Below are positions 1 through 8,109 of a stretch of 64,000 nucleotides of DNA, in pieces. The DNA comes from Lentzea aerocolonigenes (GTDB lineage: Bacteria; Actinomycetota; Actinomycetes; Mycobacteriales; Pseudonocardiaceae). Location of the stretch: the NCBI RefSeq assembly GCF_000974445.1, contig NZ_BBOJ01000018.1:124001-188000 (forward strand), read 5' to 3'. Each line of letters opens with the position of its first letter. Position 1 is the stretch's first letter. The translations under genes and the position numbers were made by a program. Under the pieces are notes generated by a model. It searched no databases and was not told the origin of the DNA. It worked only from the letters and a program-made list of their open reading frames with translations.

Positions 1-292
1 CCGAGCAGTGGGCGATGCGGCCGACGTCGGGCACGGTCTGCACGTCGTCGCTCTTGCCGCCGAGCTCGGCGACCTTGCGCACGGACGCGTCGATGTCCGT
101 GGTGTGGAAGTAGATGCGCGGCTGGGTGAGCTGGCCGTCCTTCGCGGCGATCGCGCCGGCCGCACCGTTGGTGATCACGTGGTAATCCTCGCCCATCGGG
201 CTGGTTTCCCAGCCGAACACACCCGCGTAGAACGCCCGTGCCCGCGCGGTGTCCTCGGCGGGCAGCTCGAACCAGTTGACCTGTCCGGACAT
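1..292 (-). CDS. VOC (glyoxalase/bleomycin-resistance) family protein, 3' end outside window
   Basis: The reading frame runs off the left edge; about 97 codons are visible from an ATG at 292. The ATG is preceded by AAGGAG at 8-base spacing. The N-terminus (MSGQVNWFELPAEDTARARAFY, written here as MSGQVNWFEL then PAEDTARARAFY) and the FGWE stretch that follows match the first beta-alpha-beta unit of vicinal-oxygen-chelate proteins. Members bind a metal or sequester small molecules; the substrate cannot be told. The upstream region carries the same TGTCGA-N17-CGTC promoter as the nearby ECF42 operon, so it probably belongs to that sigma factor's regulon. Confidence 0.85.
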   Translation of the reverse strand, partial: MSGQVNWFELPAEDTARARAFYAGVFGWETSPMGEDYHVITNGAAGAIAAKDGQLTQPRIYFHTTDIDASVRKVAELGGKSDDVQTVPDVGRIAHCS

Positions 293-330
293 CTCGATCG
301 CTCCTTCGGTTGTCGGTGCTGTGACCGGAG

Positions 331-357
331 GACGAGCGAACATCCCGGAACTCGACA
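331..357 (-). promoter_or_regulatory. Putative ECF42 promoter of the VOC gene
   Basis: On the minus strand TGTCGA (357-352) is followed after 17 bases by CGTC (334-331). The ECF42 consensus reported for Streptomyces is TGTCGA at -35 and CG(A/T)C at -10. The flanks match the second copy at 2734-2760: both read TGTCGAGTTCC and CGTCCTC. The -35 box abuts the stop codon of the AhpD-like gene. Confidence 0.6.
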
Positions 358-1146
358 TCAACCTCCGAGAATTTTCCGGCCGGTGTCGTAGTGGTCCAGA
401 GCAGCGCCAACGGCGGCGGCGACGGTCACCTCGAAGATCTCGTCCTCGGTGTGGTCCTGCCCGAGACGGGCGATGTCGTCGTCGGTGATGTGGTGGGAGG
501 CCTCGCGCACCGTCGCCGCGAAGGTGCCCCAGGCGTCCCCTGCCGCAGCGGCCCGCCGGAGCTCTGACGGTGTGTGCGCGGGAGCGTCCAGGACGGCGCG
601 GCGGATTTCGGCGACTGCGCCTTCGCCCGGACCTGTCAGGAAGCGCGGGAAGCGGTAGCCGAACCGGTGCAACGAGCGGGTTCCCGACTTCAGCTGACCC
701 GGCCGGAGCTGAAAGCCGAACGTGTTGGCGAGCCGGTTCACCACCTGGAAGACGAAGCTGACGTCGAGCGCGCCCACCGCCGCGTCACGGGGCAGGTCCG
801 TGGGCGTCAGGTCGTCGAGAAACGCCAGCGCGGCCACGAGTTCGGGACGCAGCGGTGAGGGATCACCGGCCAGTTCGATCAGCTCGGTGTGCGTGACGGC
901 GCAGAACGGGCACCGCAGCCGTTCGGAGGTGGCCCTCGCCAGGTACTCGCGTTCGCCCGCCGTCCAGAACGACGGCCCGCGCATCGCCTTCGCCGTCAGG
1001 TCGAGGAACACCGCGCCGAAGAAGTCCGGGCGGTACAACAGGGCCTTGGGCACGTCCGACATCGGTACCCGCGACACCAGCTCGGTGAAGCCGAAGAACA
1101 TCCGGGCCGGCAGCCGGTGACCGCGGTCGAGCACGGTGAGTCGCAT
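358..1146 (-). CDS. AhpD-like / carboxymuconolactone decarboxylase family protein
   Basis: 262 residues from an ATG at 1146. The CPFCAVTH sequence at residues 79-86 is the AhpD-type redox motif (CxxC followed by His), so a peroxidase or thiol-disulfide role is more likely than true decarboxylation. The start codon overlaps the stop of the upstream sigma factor gene by one base (TGATG), so the two are translationally coupled. Carboxymuconolactone-decarboxylase-like proteins commonly accompany ECF sigma genes in actinomycetes. The longer upstream reading frame in this phase is the shadow of the sigma gene. The substrate is unknown. Confidence 0.85.
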   Translation of the reverse strand: MRLTVLDRGHRLPARMFFGFTELVSRVPMSDVPKALLYRPDFFGAVFLDLTAKAMRGPSFWTAGEREYLARATSERLRCPFCAVTHTELIELAGDPSPLRPELVAALAFLDDLTPTDLPRDAAVGALDVSFVFQVVNRLANTFGFQLRPGQLKSGTRSLHRFGYRFPRFLTGPGEGAVAEIRRAVLDAPAHTPSELRRAAAAGDAWGTFAATVREASHHITDDDIARLGQDHTEDEIFEVTVAAAVGAALDHYDTGRKILGG

Positions 1147-2339
1147 CAGGGAACCTCCAGGGAACGCAGCCGCCCGGCCAGGAACCGGCGATCCGCGGGA
1201 CTCGTCGCCAGGTCGTGCGCGACCCGGTACGCCGCAACGGCTTCGTCGCGCCGGTCGAGGCGGCGCAGCAGGTCGGCGCGGGCGGAGTGCAGCAGGTGGT
1301 ACGAGTCGAGGCCGGAGATCCCGTCGATCAGCTCGAGGCCCGCCGCGGGTCCGTCGGCCATCGCGACCGCGACCGCGTGGTTCAGCTCGACGACCGGAGT
1401 CGGTGCCACGCTGAGGAGTTCGGTGTAGAGAGCGGCGACGCGGTGCCAGTCGACCGGGTCCTGCACGTGCAGCGCGGCGATCGCGGCGTGCAGCACGTAC
1501 GGGCCGGGCGAGCCGAACCGCAGCGCGCGGGCGAGCAGCGCCACGCCCTCGGAGATCTCGTCGGCGTTCCACAGCGTGCGGTCCTGGTCCTCGAACAGCA
1601 CGACGTCACCGTCCGCGGAGAGCCGGGCGGCGCTGCGCGAGTTGTGCAGCAGCATCAACGCGACCAGGCCGTGCGCCTCGGGTTCGTCGGGCATCAACGC
1701 CGCGACGAGCTTGCCGAGCCGCAACGCCTCCAGCCGCAGCGACGCGTCGGCGGTCGTGTAGCCGCGGGTGAAGATCAGGTAGATCACCGCGAGCACGCCC
1801 TGCAGGCGTTCCGGCAGCAGGTGGTCGGCCGGCACCTCGAACGTGATGCCGGCGTCGCGGATCTTGCGCTTGGCCCGCACCAGCCGCTGGGCCAGCGCGG
1901 GCTCGGCGACGAGGAACGTCCGGGCGATCTGCGCCGCGGTGAACCCGGCGACGGCCTGCAGGGTGAGCGCCACCCGCGCGTCCTCGGCGAGCGCGGGGTG
2001 GCAGCAGGTGAAGATCAGGCTCAGCCGTTCGTCGCCGAGGTCGGCGAGCTGCTTCTCGCTCATCGTGACCGGCTCCGGCGGCGCGGGGAGCTTGGTGCGG
2101 GCCATCTTGGCGTGCCGGAGCCGGTCGAACGCGTGGTTGCGCGCCACCGCGAGCAGCCACGCGAACGGGTCGTCCGGCACGCGCGACCGCGGCCATTTCC
2201 GCAACGCCTGCGAGCACGCCTCCTGCAACGCGTCCTCGGCCAGCTCGAAGTCGCCGAGAGCGCGCACGAGCGCCGCGAGCATCCGGGTCCGGTGCTCGCG
2301 GTACACCTGCTCGACCGCGGCCGACGCGAGGTCGCTCAT
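1146..2339 (-). CDS. ECF-type RNA polymerase sigma factor, ECF42-like with C-terminal extension
   Basis: 397 residues. Region sigma-2 lies at about residues 10-75 (EDALQEACSQAL) and sigma-4 at about 110-175 (LTLQAVAGFTAAQIARTF). A helical, TPR-like extension of about 220 residues follows. This long C-terminus plus an adjacent DGPF-domain gene is the signature of the ECF42 group, which lacks a classical anti-sigma factor. The ATG at 2339 overlaps the stop of the DGPF gene by four bases. It probably directs transcription from the TGTCGA-N17-CGTC sites at 2734-2760 and 331-357, which would make the operon self-activating. Confidence 0.92.
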   Translation of the reverse strand: MSDLASAAVEQVYREHRTRMLAALVRALGDFELAEDALQEACSQALRKWPRSRVPDDPFAWLLAVARNHAFDRLRHAKMARTKLPAPPEPVTMSEKQLADLGDERLSLIFTCCHPALAEDARVALTLQAVAGFTAAQIARTFLVAEPALAQRLVRAKRKIRDAGITFEVPADHLLPERLQGVLAVIYLIFTRGYTTADASLRLEALRLGKLVAALMPDEPEAHGLVALMLLHNSRSAARLSADGDVVLFEDQDRTLWNADEISEGVALLARALRFGSPGPYVLHAAIAALHVQDPVDWHRVAALYTELLSVAPTPVVELNHAVAVAMADGPAAGLELIDGISGLDSYHLLHSARADLLRRLDRRDEAVAAYRVAHDLATSPADRRFLAGRLRSLEVP

Positions 2340-2707
2340 TCCAGCCCGTGGTTCAGGCCGGGGATGCGTTCGACCGGGCGCACCTCGACCGTGCTGCCGT
2401 ACTGCGCCTGCGGGCACATCTCGGCCAGCTCCAGCGCCTCGTCGAGGTCGCGGCAGTCGAGCAGGTAGTACCCGCCGAGGTGCTCGTGGGTCTCCGCGAA
2501 CGGCCCGTCGGTGAGCATCGCCTTGCCCTCCCGCACCCGCACGGTCGTGGCGGTGGTGACGGGCTTGAGCGGGTGGCCGGACACGAAGGCACCGCGGCGC
2601 CGGCACTCGTCGGCGAACGCGTTGACCCGCGTCAGCAGCTCGTCGAACCCCGGATCACCCGGCTTCGGCCGGTCCCCGCAGTTGTAGATCAGGAACATGT
2701 AGTGCAT
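2336..2707 (-). CDS. YCII/DGPF-domain protein (ECF42 partner)
   Basis: 123 residues from the ATG at 2707, which has GGAGG upstream. DGPF is present at residues 67-70, followed by AETHEHLGGYYLL, the defining stretch of the YCII-related DGPF family. Genes of this family sit next to ECF42 sigma factors in very many actinomycetes; their biochemical role is not established. First gene of the operon DGPF, sigma factor, AhpD-like protein. An upstream in-frame start would add 18 residues lacking family character and would cover the promoter, so I reject it. Confidence 0.9.
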   Translation of the reverse strand: MHYMFLIYNCGDRPKPGDPGFDELLTRVNAFADECRRRGAFVSGHPLKPVTTATTVRVREGKAMLTDGPFAETHEHLGGYYLLDCRDLDEALELAEMCPQAQYGSTVEVRPVERIPGLNHGLE

Positions 2708-2733
2708 GGATGCCCTCCAGTCGTCGTTCCGAG

Positions 2734-2760
2734 GACGAACGAGGCCTCTGGAACTCGACA
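2734..2760 (-). promoter_or_regulatory. Putative ECF42 promoter of the DGPF-sigma operon
   Basis: Minus-strand TGTCGA (2760-2755), 17-base spacer, CGTC (2737-2734), 27 bases before the DGPF start codon. It shares TGTCGAGTTCC and CGTCCTC with the site upstream of the VOC gene. This fits autoregulation by the sigma factor encoded in the operon. Confidence 0.65.
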
Positions 2761-2797
2761 TTCGAGCACGTCCGGTTTCCCACGGCGCGGCGAGGCC

Positions 2798-3085
2798 TCA
2801 GGGCTGGGCCGCCAGGTCCGAGGGGTGCGTGGCCAGCGGCGTCACCTGGACCCGCATGAAGTCCCACAGCGGCAACGACGAGAGGAACGCGTGCAGCTCG
2901 TCGTTGGACGGCACGTCGAAGATGCTGATGTTGCTGTGCAGCCCGACGACTCGCCACAGGTGTTGCCACACGCCCATCTTCTGCAGCTTGAGCGTCCTGT
3001 CCCGTTCGGCCTGGACCAGTTCGGCGCGGCGGTTCGGGTCGAGGTCGTGGGGAAGGGAAACGTCCATCCGCACGTGGAAGAGCAC
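2798..3085 (-). CDS. Muconolactone delta-isomerase family protein
   Basis: 95 residues, the usual length for muconolactone isomerase (92-96). I chose the GTG at 3085 because AGGAGG precedes it and the N-terminus then reads VLFHVRMDVSLP, the family's opening strand. The body has the ferredoxin-like alpha/beta pattern (MGVWQHLWRVVGLHSNISIF). Catechol-branch CatC enzymes convert muconolactone to beta-ketoadipate enol-lactone. No catA or catB is nearby, so this may be a stand-alone paralogue with another substrate. Confidence 0.8.
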   Translation of the reverse strand: MLFHVRMDVSLPHDLDPNRRAELVQAERDRTLKLQKMGVWQHLWRVVGLHSNISIFDVPSNDELHAFLSSLPLWDFMRVQVTPLATHPSDLAAQP

Positions 3086-3196
3086 GGTCACCTCCTGGTA
3101 GATGCGGTGACCAGGAATACCCGGCGCGGCCGTGATCGAAGCGGTGACGTCCTGCGGTCGCGCGGTACCCCTCCGTGGGACCACGAGCCGTGAGCC

Positions 3197-3703
3197 TCAG
3201 GCCCCCGTGACGCCGTCGATGCCCTCGCGCAGGAAGTCCGCGTGACCGTTGTGCCGCGCGTACTCGTGGCACAGGTGGTGCATGACGAGCCGCAGTGACA
3301 CCTGCTCCTGCCAGCGCGGCTGGTAGCCCGTCACGTCCAGCGACTCGGCCTCGCGCTCGATCTTGCGCGCGTGCTCGACCTCGTTCTCCCACGCGGCGAA
3401 CGCCTCGGACCTGCTCGACCCCGAGGCGTCGTAGGCCACCTGGTAGTCGTTGTCCTCCGACCACACCAGCGGGATGTCCTCGCCGTTGATGACCTTGCGG
3501 AACCAGGTGCGTTCCACCTCGGCCATGTGCCGCACGAGTCCGAGCAACGTCAGCGTGGACGGCGGCATCGAGCGCCGGCGCAGGTCGTCGTCGGAGAGGC
3601 CTTCGCACTTCATCGCGAGGGTGGCGCGCTGGAAGTCGAGGAACGCGCGCAGGGTCTCGCGCTCGTCGCCCTGCAACGGCGGGCTGGGTCGTTCGGTGGT
3701 CAT
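3197..3703 (-). CDS. DinB family protein (DUF664)
   Basis: 168 residues from an ATG at 3703. It shows the four-helix DinB/DUF664 layout: LLGLVRHMAEVERTWF carries the first metal-ligand His and MHHLCHEYARHNGH the later His residues. Members include thiol-dependent S-transferases such as bacillithiol or mycothiol enzymes; most actinobacterial DUF664 proteins have no known substrate. It is divergent from the ECF41-type sigma gene, with a 68-base shared upstream region. Confidence 0.88.
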   Translation of the reverse strand: MTTERPSPPLQGDERETLRAFLDFQRATLAMKCEGLSDDDLRRRSMPPSTLTLLGLVRHMAEVERTWFRKVINGEDIPLVWSEDNDYQVAYDASGSSRSEAFAAWENEVEHARKIEREAESLDVTGYQPRWQEQVSLRLVMHHLCHEYARHNGHADFLREGIDGVTGA

Positions 3704-3771
3704 GCGCGGAGTCTGCCGGACGTGCCGGTCGCCACAACGTCGACGGGGGTCGTGAACGCTACCGTGGCGGT

Positions 3772-4632
3772 GTGACGGAACTCGACCAGGCCGAGTCGGT
3801 GTTCGCAGCGGCCCGGCCGAGGCTGTTCGGCATCGCCTACCGCATGACCGGCAGCGTGGCCGACGCCGAGGACCTCGTGCAGGAGGTCTGGCTGCGCTGG
3901 CAGAACGCGGACCGCGAGGCCGTGCTCCACCCCGAGGCGTACCTGGCCAAGGCCATCACGCGGCTCGCGATCAACGAGTCGCAGACCGCGCGGGCGCGCC
4001 GCGAGACCTACGTCGGGCCGTGGCTGCCCGAGCCCGTGGACACGTCCGCCGACCCGCAGGTCGGGGCCGAGCGGGGCGCGGTGCTGGAGCTCGCGGTGCT
4101 GATGCTGCTGGAGAAGCTCACGCCGACGGAACGCGCCGCGTACGTGCTGCGCGAGGCGTTCGACTACCCGTACCGGGAGATCGCCGAGATCGTGCAGACC
4201 AGCGAGGTCGCGGCGCGTCAGCTGGTCAGCAGGGCGCGCAAGCACCTCGCGGACGAGCGGCGCGCCCCCGTCGAGCCCGCTGAGCAGCGCAAACTGCTGG
4301 AGGCGTTCGTGGCGGCCGCGCAGGCCGGCGACCTCGCGGGCCTGGAGGAGCTGTTCGCGCAGGACGTCGTGAGCTACTCCGACAGCAACGGCGCGGTGCG
4401 CGCGGCGGGCCGCCCGCTGTTCGGTGCGGCGTCGCTGGCGAAGATCTTCGCGGCGTGGGCGCCCGGCTTCTGGGCCGGTGCCCAGGCCGACTACGTGGAG
4501 GCGAACGGGCTGTCCGCCGTGCGGCTGCGCAAGGACGACACGTACGCGGTGATCACCGTGACGGCTTCGGAAGAGGGCATCGACCAGGTGATGTGGCTGG
4601 TCAACCCGGAAAAACTCGCCGCGTTCCGGTAG
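3772..4632 (+). CDS. ECF41-type RNA polymerase sigma factor (SigJ-like)
   Basis: 286 residues from a GTG at 3772. Sigma-2 is at about residues 8-75 (EDLVQEVWLRWQ) and sigma-4 at about 110-165 (LTPTERAAYVLREAFDYPYREIAEI). A SnoaL-like C-terminal domain follows and ends in NPEKL, matching the conserved NPDKL motif of ECF41 factors, where the tail itself controls activity in place of an anti-sigma. The next gene, an NmrA-like reductase, has an ECF41-like promoter; ECF41 factors typically control such carboxymuconolactone-decarboxylase, oxidoreductase or epimerase neighbours. Confidence 0.93.
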   Translation: MTELDQAESVFAAARPRLFGIAYRMTGSVADAEDLVQEVWLRWQNADREAVLHPEAYLAKAITRLAINESQTARARRETYVGPWLPEPVDTSADPQVGAERGAVLELAVLMLLEKLTPTERAAYVLREAFDYPYREIAEIVQTSEVAARQLVSRARKHLADERRAPVEPAEQRKLLEAFVAAAQAGDLAGLEELFAQDVVSYSDSNGAVRAAGRPLFGAASLAKIFAAWAPGFWAGAQADYVEANGLSAVRLRKDDTYAVITVTASEEGIDQVMWLVNPEKLAAFR

Positions 4633-4635
4633 GTC

Positions 4636-4662
4636 TGTCACAACCGGGAAGGCTGTCCTGTC
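4636..4662 (+). promoter_or_regulatory. Putative ECF41 promoter
   Basis: TGTCACA (4636-4642), 16-base spacer, TGTC (4659-4662). The published ECF41 consensus is TGTCACA-N16-CGTC, so the -35 box is exact, the spacing is exact and the -10 box matches at three of four positions. It begins just after the sigma gene's stop codon and lies 50 bases before the reductase start. Confidence 0.7.
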
Positions 4663-4712
4663 CTAGCTCGTGAACACCCGCAGGAGGCGGGCTCACGAGA
4701 GGGACGGGACCC

Positions 4713-5459
4713 ATGAGGATCGTTGTCATCGGCGGCACCGGGTTGATCGGCAGCCAGGTCGTGAAGCGGCTCGGTGAGCACGGCCACGACGCCGTGCCCG
4801 CGTCTCCGAACAGCGGCGTCAACACGGTCACGGGCGAGGGCGTGAAGGAGGTCCTGCAGGGCGCCGACGTGCTCGTCGACGTGTCGAACTCGCCGTCGTT
4901 CGCGGACGACGACGTGATGAACTTCTTCACCGCCGCCACGACCAACCTGACCGAGGCCGCCAGGGAGGCGGGCGTCGGCCACTACGTCGCGCTGTCGATC
5001 GTCGGCACGGACGAGCTGCCCGACTCCGGCTACCTGCGGGCGAAGGTGGCTCAGGAGAGGCTGATCAGGGAGTCCGGCCTCACGTACTCGATCATCCGCG
5101 CCACCCAGTTCTTCGAGTTCGCGGGCGCCATCGCGAACTCGGCGACCGTCGACGGCGAGGTGCACCTCCCGCACGGCGGCGTGCAGCCGATCGCGGCCTC
5201 GGACGTGGCCGCGGTGGTCGCCCGCACCGCCGCGACCGAGCCGGTCGGCGGCGTGCTGGAGATCGGCGGGCCGGAGGAGCTCACGATGGACGGGTGGATC
5301 CGCACGGTCCTGGAGCAGCGGGGTGACGAGCGGAAGGTCGTGAGCGACCCGCGGGCCAAGTACTTCGGGACGTTGCTGACCGGCAAGCAGCTCGTGCCGA
5401 ACGCCGGGGCGCAGTTGCAGCCGACGAGCCTTCAGGACTGGCTCGCCGCGGGCAACTGA
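4713..5459 (+). CDS. NmrA-like / atypical SDR NAD(P)-binding oxidoreductase
   Basis: 248 residues from an ATG at 4713. The N-terminal IGGTGLIGSQVV is the GxxGxxG dinucleotide-binding motif. YLRAKVAQERLIRESGLTYSIIRATQFFEF is the conserved YxxxK-plus-RxxQFxEF region of NmrA-like atypical SDR proteins (written here only to name its Y, K and R residues). It likely binds NAD(P) and either reduces or senses redox state. It is the only gene downstream of the ECF41-like promoter and is the presumed output of that sigma factor. Confidence 0.88.
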   Translation: MRIVVIGGTGLIGSQVVKRLGEHGHDAVPASPNSGVNTVTGEGVKEVLQGADVLVDVSNSPSFADDDVMNFFTAATTNLTEAAREAGVGHYVALSIVGTDELPDSGYLRAKVAQERLIRESGLTYSIIRATQFFEFAGAIANSATVDGEVHLPHGGVQPIAASDVAAVVARTAATEPVGGVLEIGGPEELTMDGWIRTVLEQRGDERKVVSDPRAKYFGTLLTGKQLVPNAGAQLQPTSLQDWLAAGN

Positions 5460-5477
5460 CGTTCAGAGAGTTTCCAG
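5460..5477 (+). promoter_or_regulatory. Repeated upstream motif, copy 1 (permease operon)
   Basis: CGTTCAGAG-AG-TTTCCAG directly after the NmrA-like gene and 54 bases before the permease ATG. It matches the copy at 8075-8092 at 16 of 18 positions, and a 17-base variant lies at 9884-9900. The motif does not resemble a sigma recognition box, so it is a candidate operator. Confidence 0.45.
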
Positions 5478-5531
5478 TGCGCTGAACGGATTTGCGGCCA
5501 TCACCCCGGAACCGCCCTACCGTCGCTCGTC

Positions 5532-6461
5532 ATGGGCGAGCGTCGGATCGGACCGGTGGAGGTGCTGGCCGCACTCCTGGTCGCGGGAGTCCTGCTGCGC
5601 GGCCACGAGATCTTCCAGGCTCCGATCGTCCAGACCTGGGCGGCGGTGTTCGTCTCTATCGTGTTGCAGGCGCTGCCTTTCCTCACGCTGGGGGTCGCGC
5701 TGTCGGCCGTCATCGCGGTGTACGTGTCGCGTGACGTCCTCACGAAGGTCCTGCCGCGCAGACCCGTGCTCGCCGTTCCCGCCGCCGCGGCCGCCGGGGT
5801 GGTGCTGCCCGGCTGCGAGTGCGGGTCGGTGCCGGTGGCGGGAGCGTTGCTGCGCAAGGGGATCGCGCCGTCGGTGGCGTTGACGTTCCTGCTGGCCGCG
5901 CCCGCCGTCAACCCGATCGTGCTGGTGGCGACGGCGGTGGCGTTTCCCGGACAGCCGGGGATGGTGCTCGGGCGTGCGGCGGCGAGTCTGCTGGCAGCGA
6001 CGGTCATGGGCTGGTTGTGGCTGCGCCGGGGCAGGACCGACTGGATCAGGATGCCCGAGCACTCGCACGACCACGGGTTCCTCAGCCAGGCGCGGCACGA
6101 CTTCCTGCACGCGGGCGGGTTCCTCGTCGTCGGTGCGCTCGTGGCGGCGACGCTCAACGTGCTGGTGCCCGGCAGGTGGCTGCAGTTCGTCGCCGACGAG
6201 CCGTGGCTCGCGGTCCTCGCGCTGGCCGGGCTGGCGGTGGTGCTGTCGATCTGTTCGGAGGCCGACGCGTTCGTGGCGGCGAGCTTCACGCAGTTCTCGA
6301 CGACGGCGAAGCTCGCGTTCCTGGTCGTGGGGCCGATGGTCGACCTGAAGCTCTTCGCCATGCAGGCGGGGATGTTCGGCCGCCGCTTCGCGGTCCGGTT
6401 CGCGCCGGCCACGTTCGTCGTCGCGGTCGTGTCGGCGCTGGCGGTCGGGGCGCTGCTGTGA
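5532..6461 (+). CDS. DUF318/UPF0718 family permease
   Basis: 309 residues with about eight hydrophobic segments and the family's hallmark PGCECGSVPVAGALL in the first half, plus AAPAVNPIVL and ICSEADAFVA in later helices. The membrane-embedded Cys and Glu residues suggest a metal or small-ion substrate, but the activity of this family is not established. It is paired with a TIGR03943-type protein through a 4-base overlap; the same pair is common in firmicutes (ycgR/ycgQ type) and actinomycetes. The HSHDHGF loop could bind metal. Confidence 0.85.
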   Translation: MGERRIGPVEVLAALLVAGVLLRGHEIFQAPIVQTWAAVFVSIVLQALPFLTLGVALSAVIAVYVSRDVLTKVLPRRPVLAVPAAAAAGVVLPGCECGSVPVAGALLRKGIAPSVALTFLLAAPAVNPIVLVATAVAFPGQPGMVLGRAAASLLAATVMGWLWLRRGRTDWIRMPEHSHDHGFLSQARHDFLHAGGFLVVGALVAATLNVLVPGRWLQFVADEPWLAVLALAGLAVVLSICSEADAFVAASFTQFSTTAKLAFLVVGPMVDLKLFAMQAGMFGRRFAVRFAPATFVVAVVSALAVGALL

Positions 6462-7102
6462 ACCGGGCCGCGGCCGTGCTGATCCTCCTGCTGCTGGCGG
6501 GCGCGACCGCCAAGACCCTGGTGACAGGGCAGTACGTCAGCTACGTCAAGGCCGGGCTGTGGCCGTTGCTGGTCGTCTCGGTGGTGCTGCTGGCGCTGTT
6601 CGCCGCGGCGAAAGGCCACCAGCCGAAGGTCGCCTGGCTGCTCGTGCTTCCGGCACTGGCGTTGCTGCTGATCTCACCGCAGTCGCTCGGCAGCTACGCG
6701 GCGAACAACGCCGGCACGGTGCTCAGGCAGTCCGACGAGTACCCGCCGCTGCCCGACGGGGATCCGGTGGAGGTCAAGGTCTTCGACTACGCGAGCCGCG
6801 CGGTGTTCGACGGCGGCCGCACGCTCGCCGGACGCCGGGTCAAGCTCGTCGGCTTCACTTCGACCGGGCCTCACGGCGAACGGCTGCTGGTGCGGATGAT
6901 CCTCACCTGCTGCGCCGCGGACGGGCGTCCGGTGAAGATCGTGATGAACAACGGCGCGCAGTTCCCCGACGACACCTGGGTCGAGGTCACGGGGTCCTAT
7001 GTGGACGCCACGGTCACCGACGGCGTGAACGGCGAGAAGATCCCGTCCATCGACGTGGAGGACGTGGTCGGGATCGCCCAGCCCGAACGACCCTACGAGT
7101 AG
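6458..7102 (+). CDS. TIGR03943 family membrane protein, partner of the permease
   Basis: 214 residues from a GTG at 6458 that overlaps the permease stop (GTGA). Three N-terminal hydrophobic segments lie in residues 3-75. A soluble part follows with the conserved MILTCCAADGRPVKI stretch, a Cys pair typical of the TIGR03943/DUF1980 family. It is translated together with the permease and probably forms a complex with it at the membrane. The 3' end overlaps the convergent XRE regulator gene by 10 bases. Confidence 0.83.
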   Translation: MNRAAAVLILLLLAGATAKTLVTGQYVSYVKAGLWPLLVVSVVLLALFAAAKGHQPKVAWLLVLPALALLLISPQSLGSYAANNAGTVLRQSDEYPPLPDGDPVEVKVFDYASRAVFDGGRTLAGRRVKLVGFTSTGPHGERLLVRMILTCCAADGRPVKIVMNNGAQFPDDTWVEVTGSYVDATVTDGVNGEKIPSIDVEDVVGIAQPERPYE

Positions 7103-8013
7103 GTCCACTGGATGCCGTACTGGCCGGGCATCGGGTCCAGGGTGATGAACTGGTACGACGTCGTCTGCTCGTCGAACGTGACCGGTTCCCGGTGCTCGCG
7201 GGGCGCGGCGCTGCGCGGCTGGAAGAAGCCGAAGCAGCCCGACGGCAGCATGGCCGGGTCGAACGCGATGTGCAGCACCATCTCCCTGGCCGGCCGGTAG
7301 ATCGCGATCTGGGCGTGCCGCGAGGCCTGGCCCGGTGGGAAGCGCAGCGCGAACTCGACCGCCGCGAGCTCGCCCGCCTTCAACGGGCGGTCGAGCACGA
7401 ACTCGAACACGCACGTCGAGCTCGGCACGTCCGCGCGGAACCGGGCGACCCGGCAGCCTTCCGTGAACGTGACCACCGGCGGCTGCGGCAGCGTGATGCA
7501 CCGCGTCACGAACACGAACCGCGTGGTGTCGTCGTGGTCGGCCCTGATGACGCGCCGGACCCGCATCGACTCCTCGAAGCCCTGCGCGTTGACGCGGTAC
7601 GAGATGTACTGCGAGAGCCGGTGCGGCGTGTCCAGGTCCTCCGGCGTCGCGTCGACCTTGGCCAGCGCCTTCGCGACGCTGTCCGGCCGCAGCCAGATCT
7701 GGTCGTAGGTGAGCGCCAGGCCCTGCCGGTTCGTCCAGCGGCCCCTGGGTCTGCGCGGGCCGAGCAACGCCGTGAGCGTCGCCGGAGCCTGGCCGAGGAT
7801 CGCCTCCAGTGCCGCGACGGCCGCGAGCGAGCTCGCCCTCTCCGGCCGGTTCTCGCCGTTCTGCCAGTAGCTCAGCGCGCTCACGCTCACCGGGGTGTCC
7901 TGGTCGCGCAGGCGCTGGCTGATCTCGTTGAGGCTGAGGCCGCTGCGCTCGATCGCGCAACGCAGCGCGGCACCGAACTCGGCCCCCGCTCGTGCGGTCG
8001 CATCTGCTGTCAC
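7093..8013 (-). CDS. XRE family transcriptional regulator with a large C-terminal beta-rich domain
   Basis: 306 residues. A helix-turn-helix lies at about residues 10-75 (LSLNEISQRL, SVSALSYWQNGENRP). About 220 residues of beta-rich sequence follow that I cannot assign to a ligand family; they contain several tracts such as RVNAQGFEESMRVRRVI and FEFVLDRPLKAGEL. Similar HTH proteins occur widely in actinomycetes. It is divergent from the secreted subtilase, and the intergenic region holds the CGTTCAGAG motif, so it is the best local candidate to bind that motif. Confidence 0.82.
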   Translation of the reverse strand: MTADATARAGAEFGAALRCAIERSGLSLNEISQRLRDQDTPVSVSALSYWQNGENRPERASSLAAVAALEAILGQAPATLTALLGPRRPRGRWTNRQGLALTYDQIWLRPDSVAKALAKVDATPEDLDTPHRLSQYISYRVNAQGFEESMRVRRVIRADHDDTTRFVFVTRCITLPQPPVVTFTEGCRVARFRADVPSSTCVFEFVLDRPLKAGELAAVEFALRFPPGQASRHAQIAIYRPAREMVLHIAFDPAMLPSGCFGFFQPRSAAPREHREPVTFDEQTTSYQFITLDPMPGQYGIQWTYS

Positions 8014-8074
8014 AAGCGGCTCCCTTCTCGGGCGGCGCGCTGAATCCTACGCGCGGAGAATACTGCGCTGATCG

Positions 8075-8092
8075 CGTTCAGAGTATTTCCAG
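8075..8092 (+). promoter_or_regulatory. Repeated upstream motif, copy 2 (subtilase / XRE regulator)
   Basis: CGTTCAGAG-TA-TTTCCAG lies 17 bases upstream of the -35 box of the subtilase promoter, in the divergent region shared with the XRE regulator gene. Confidence 0.5.
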
Positions 8093-8109
8093 ATTGCCGG
8101 TTTATTTAA

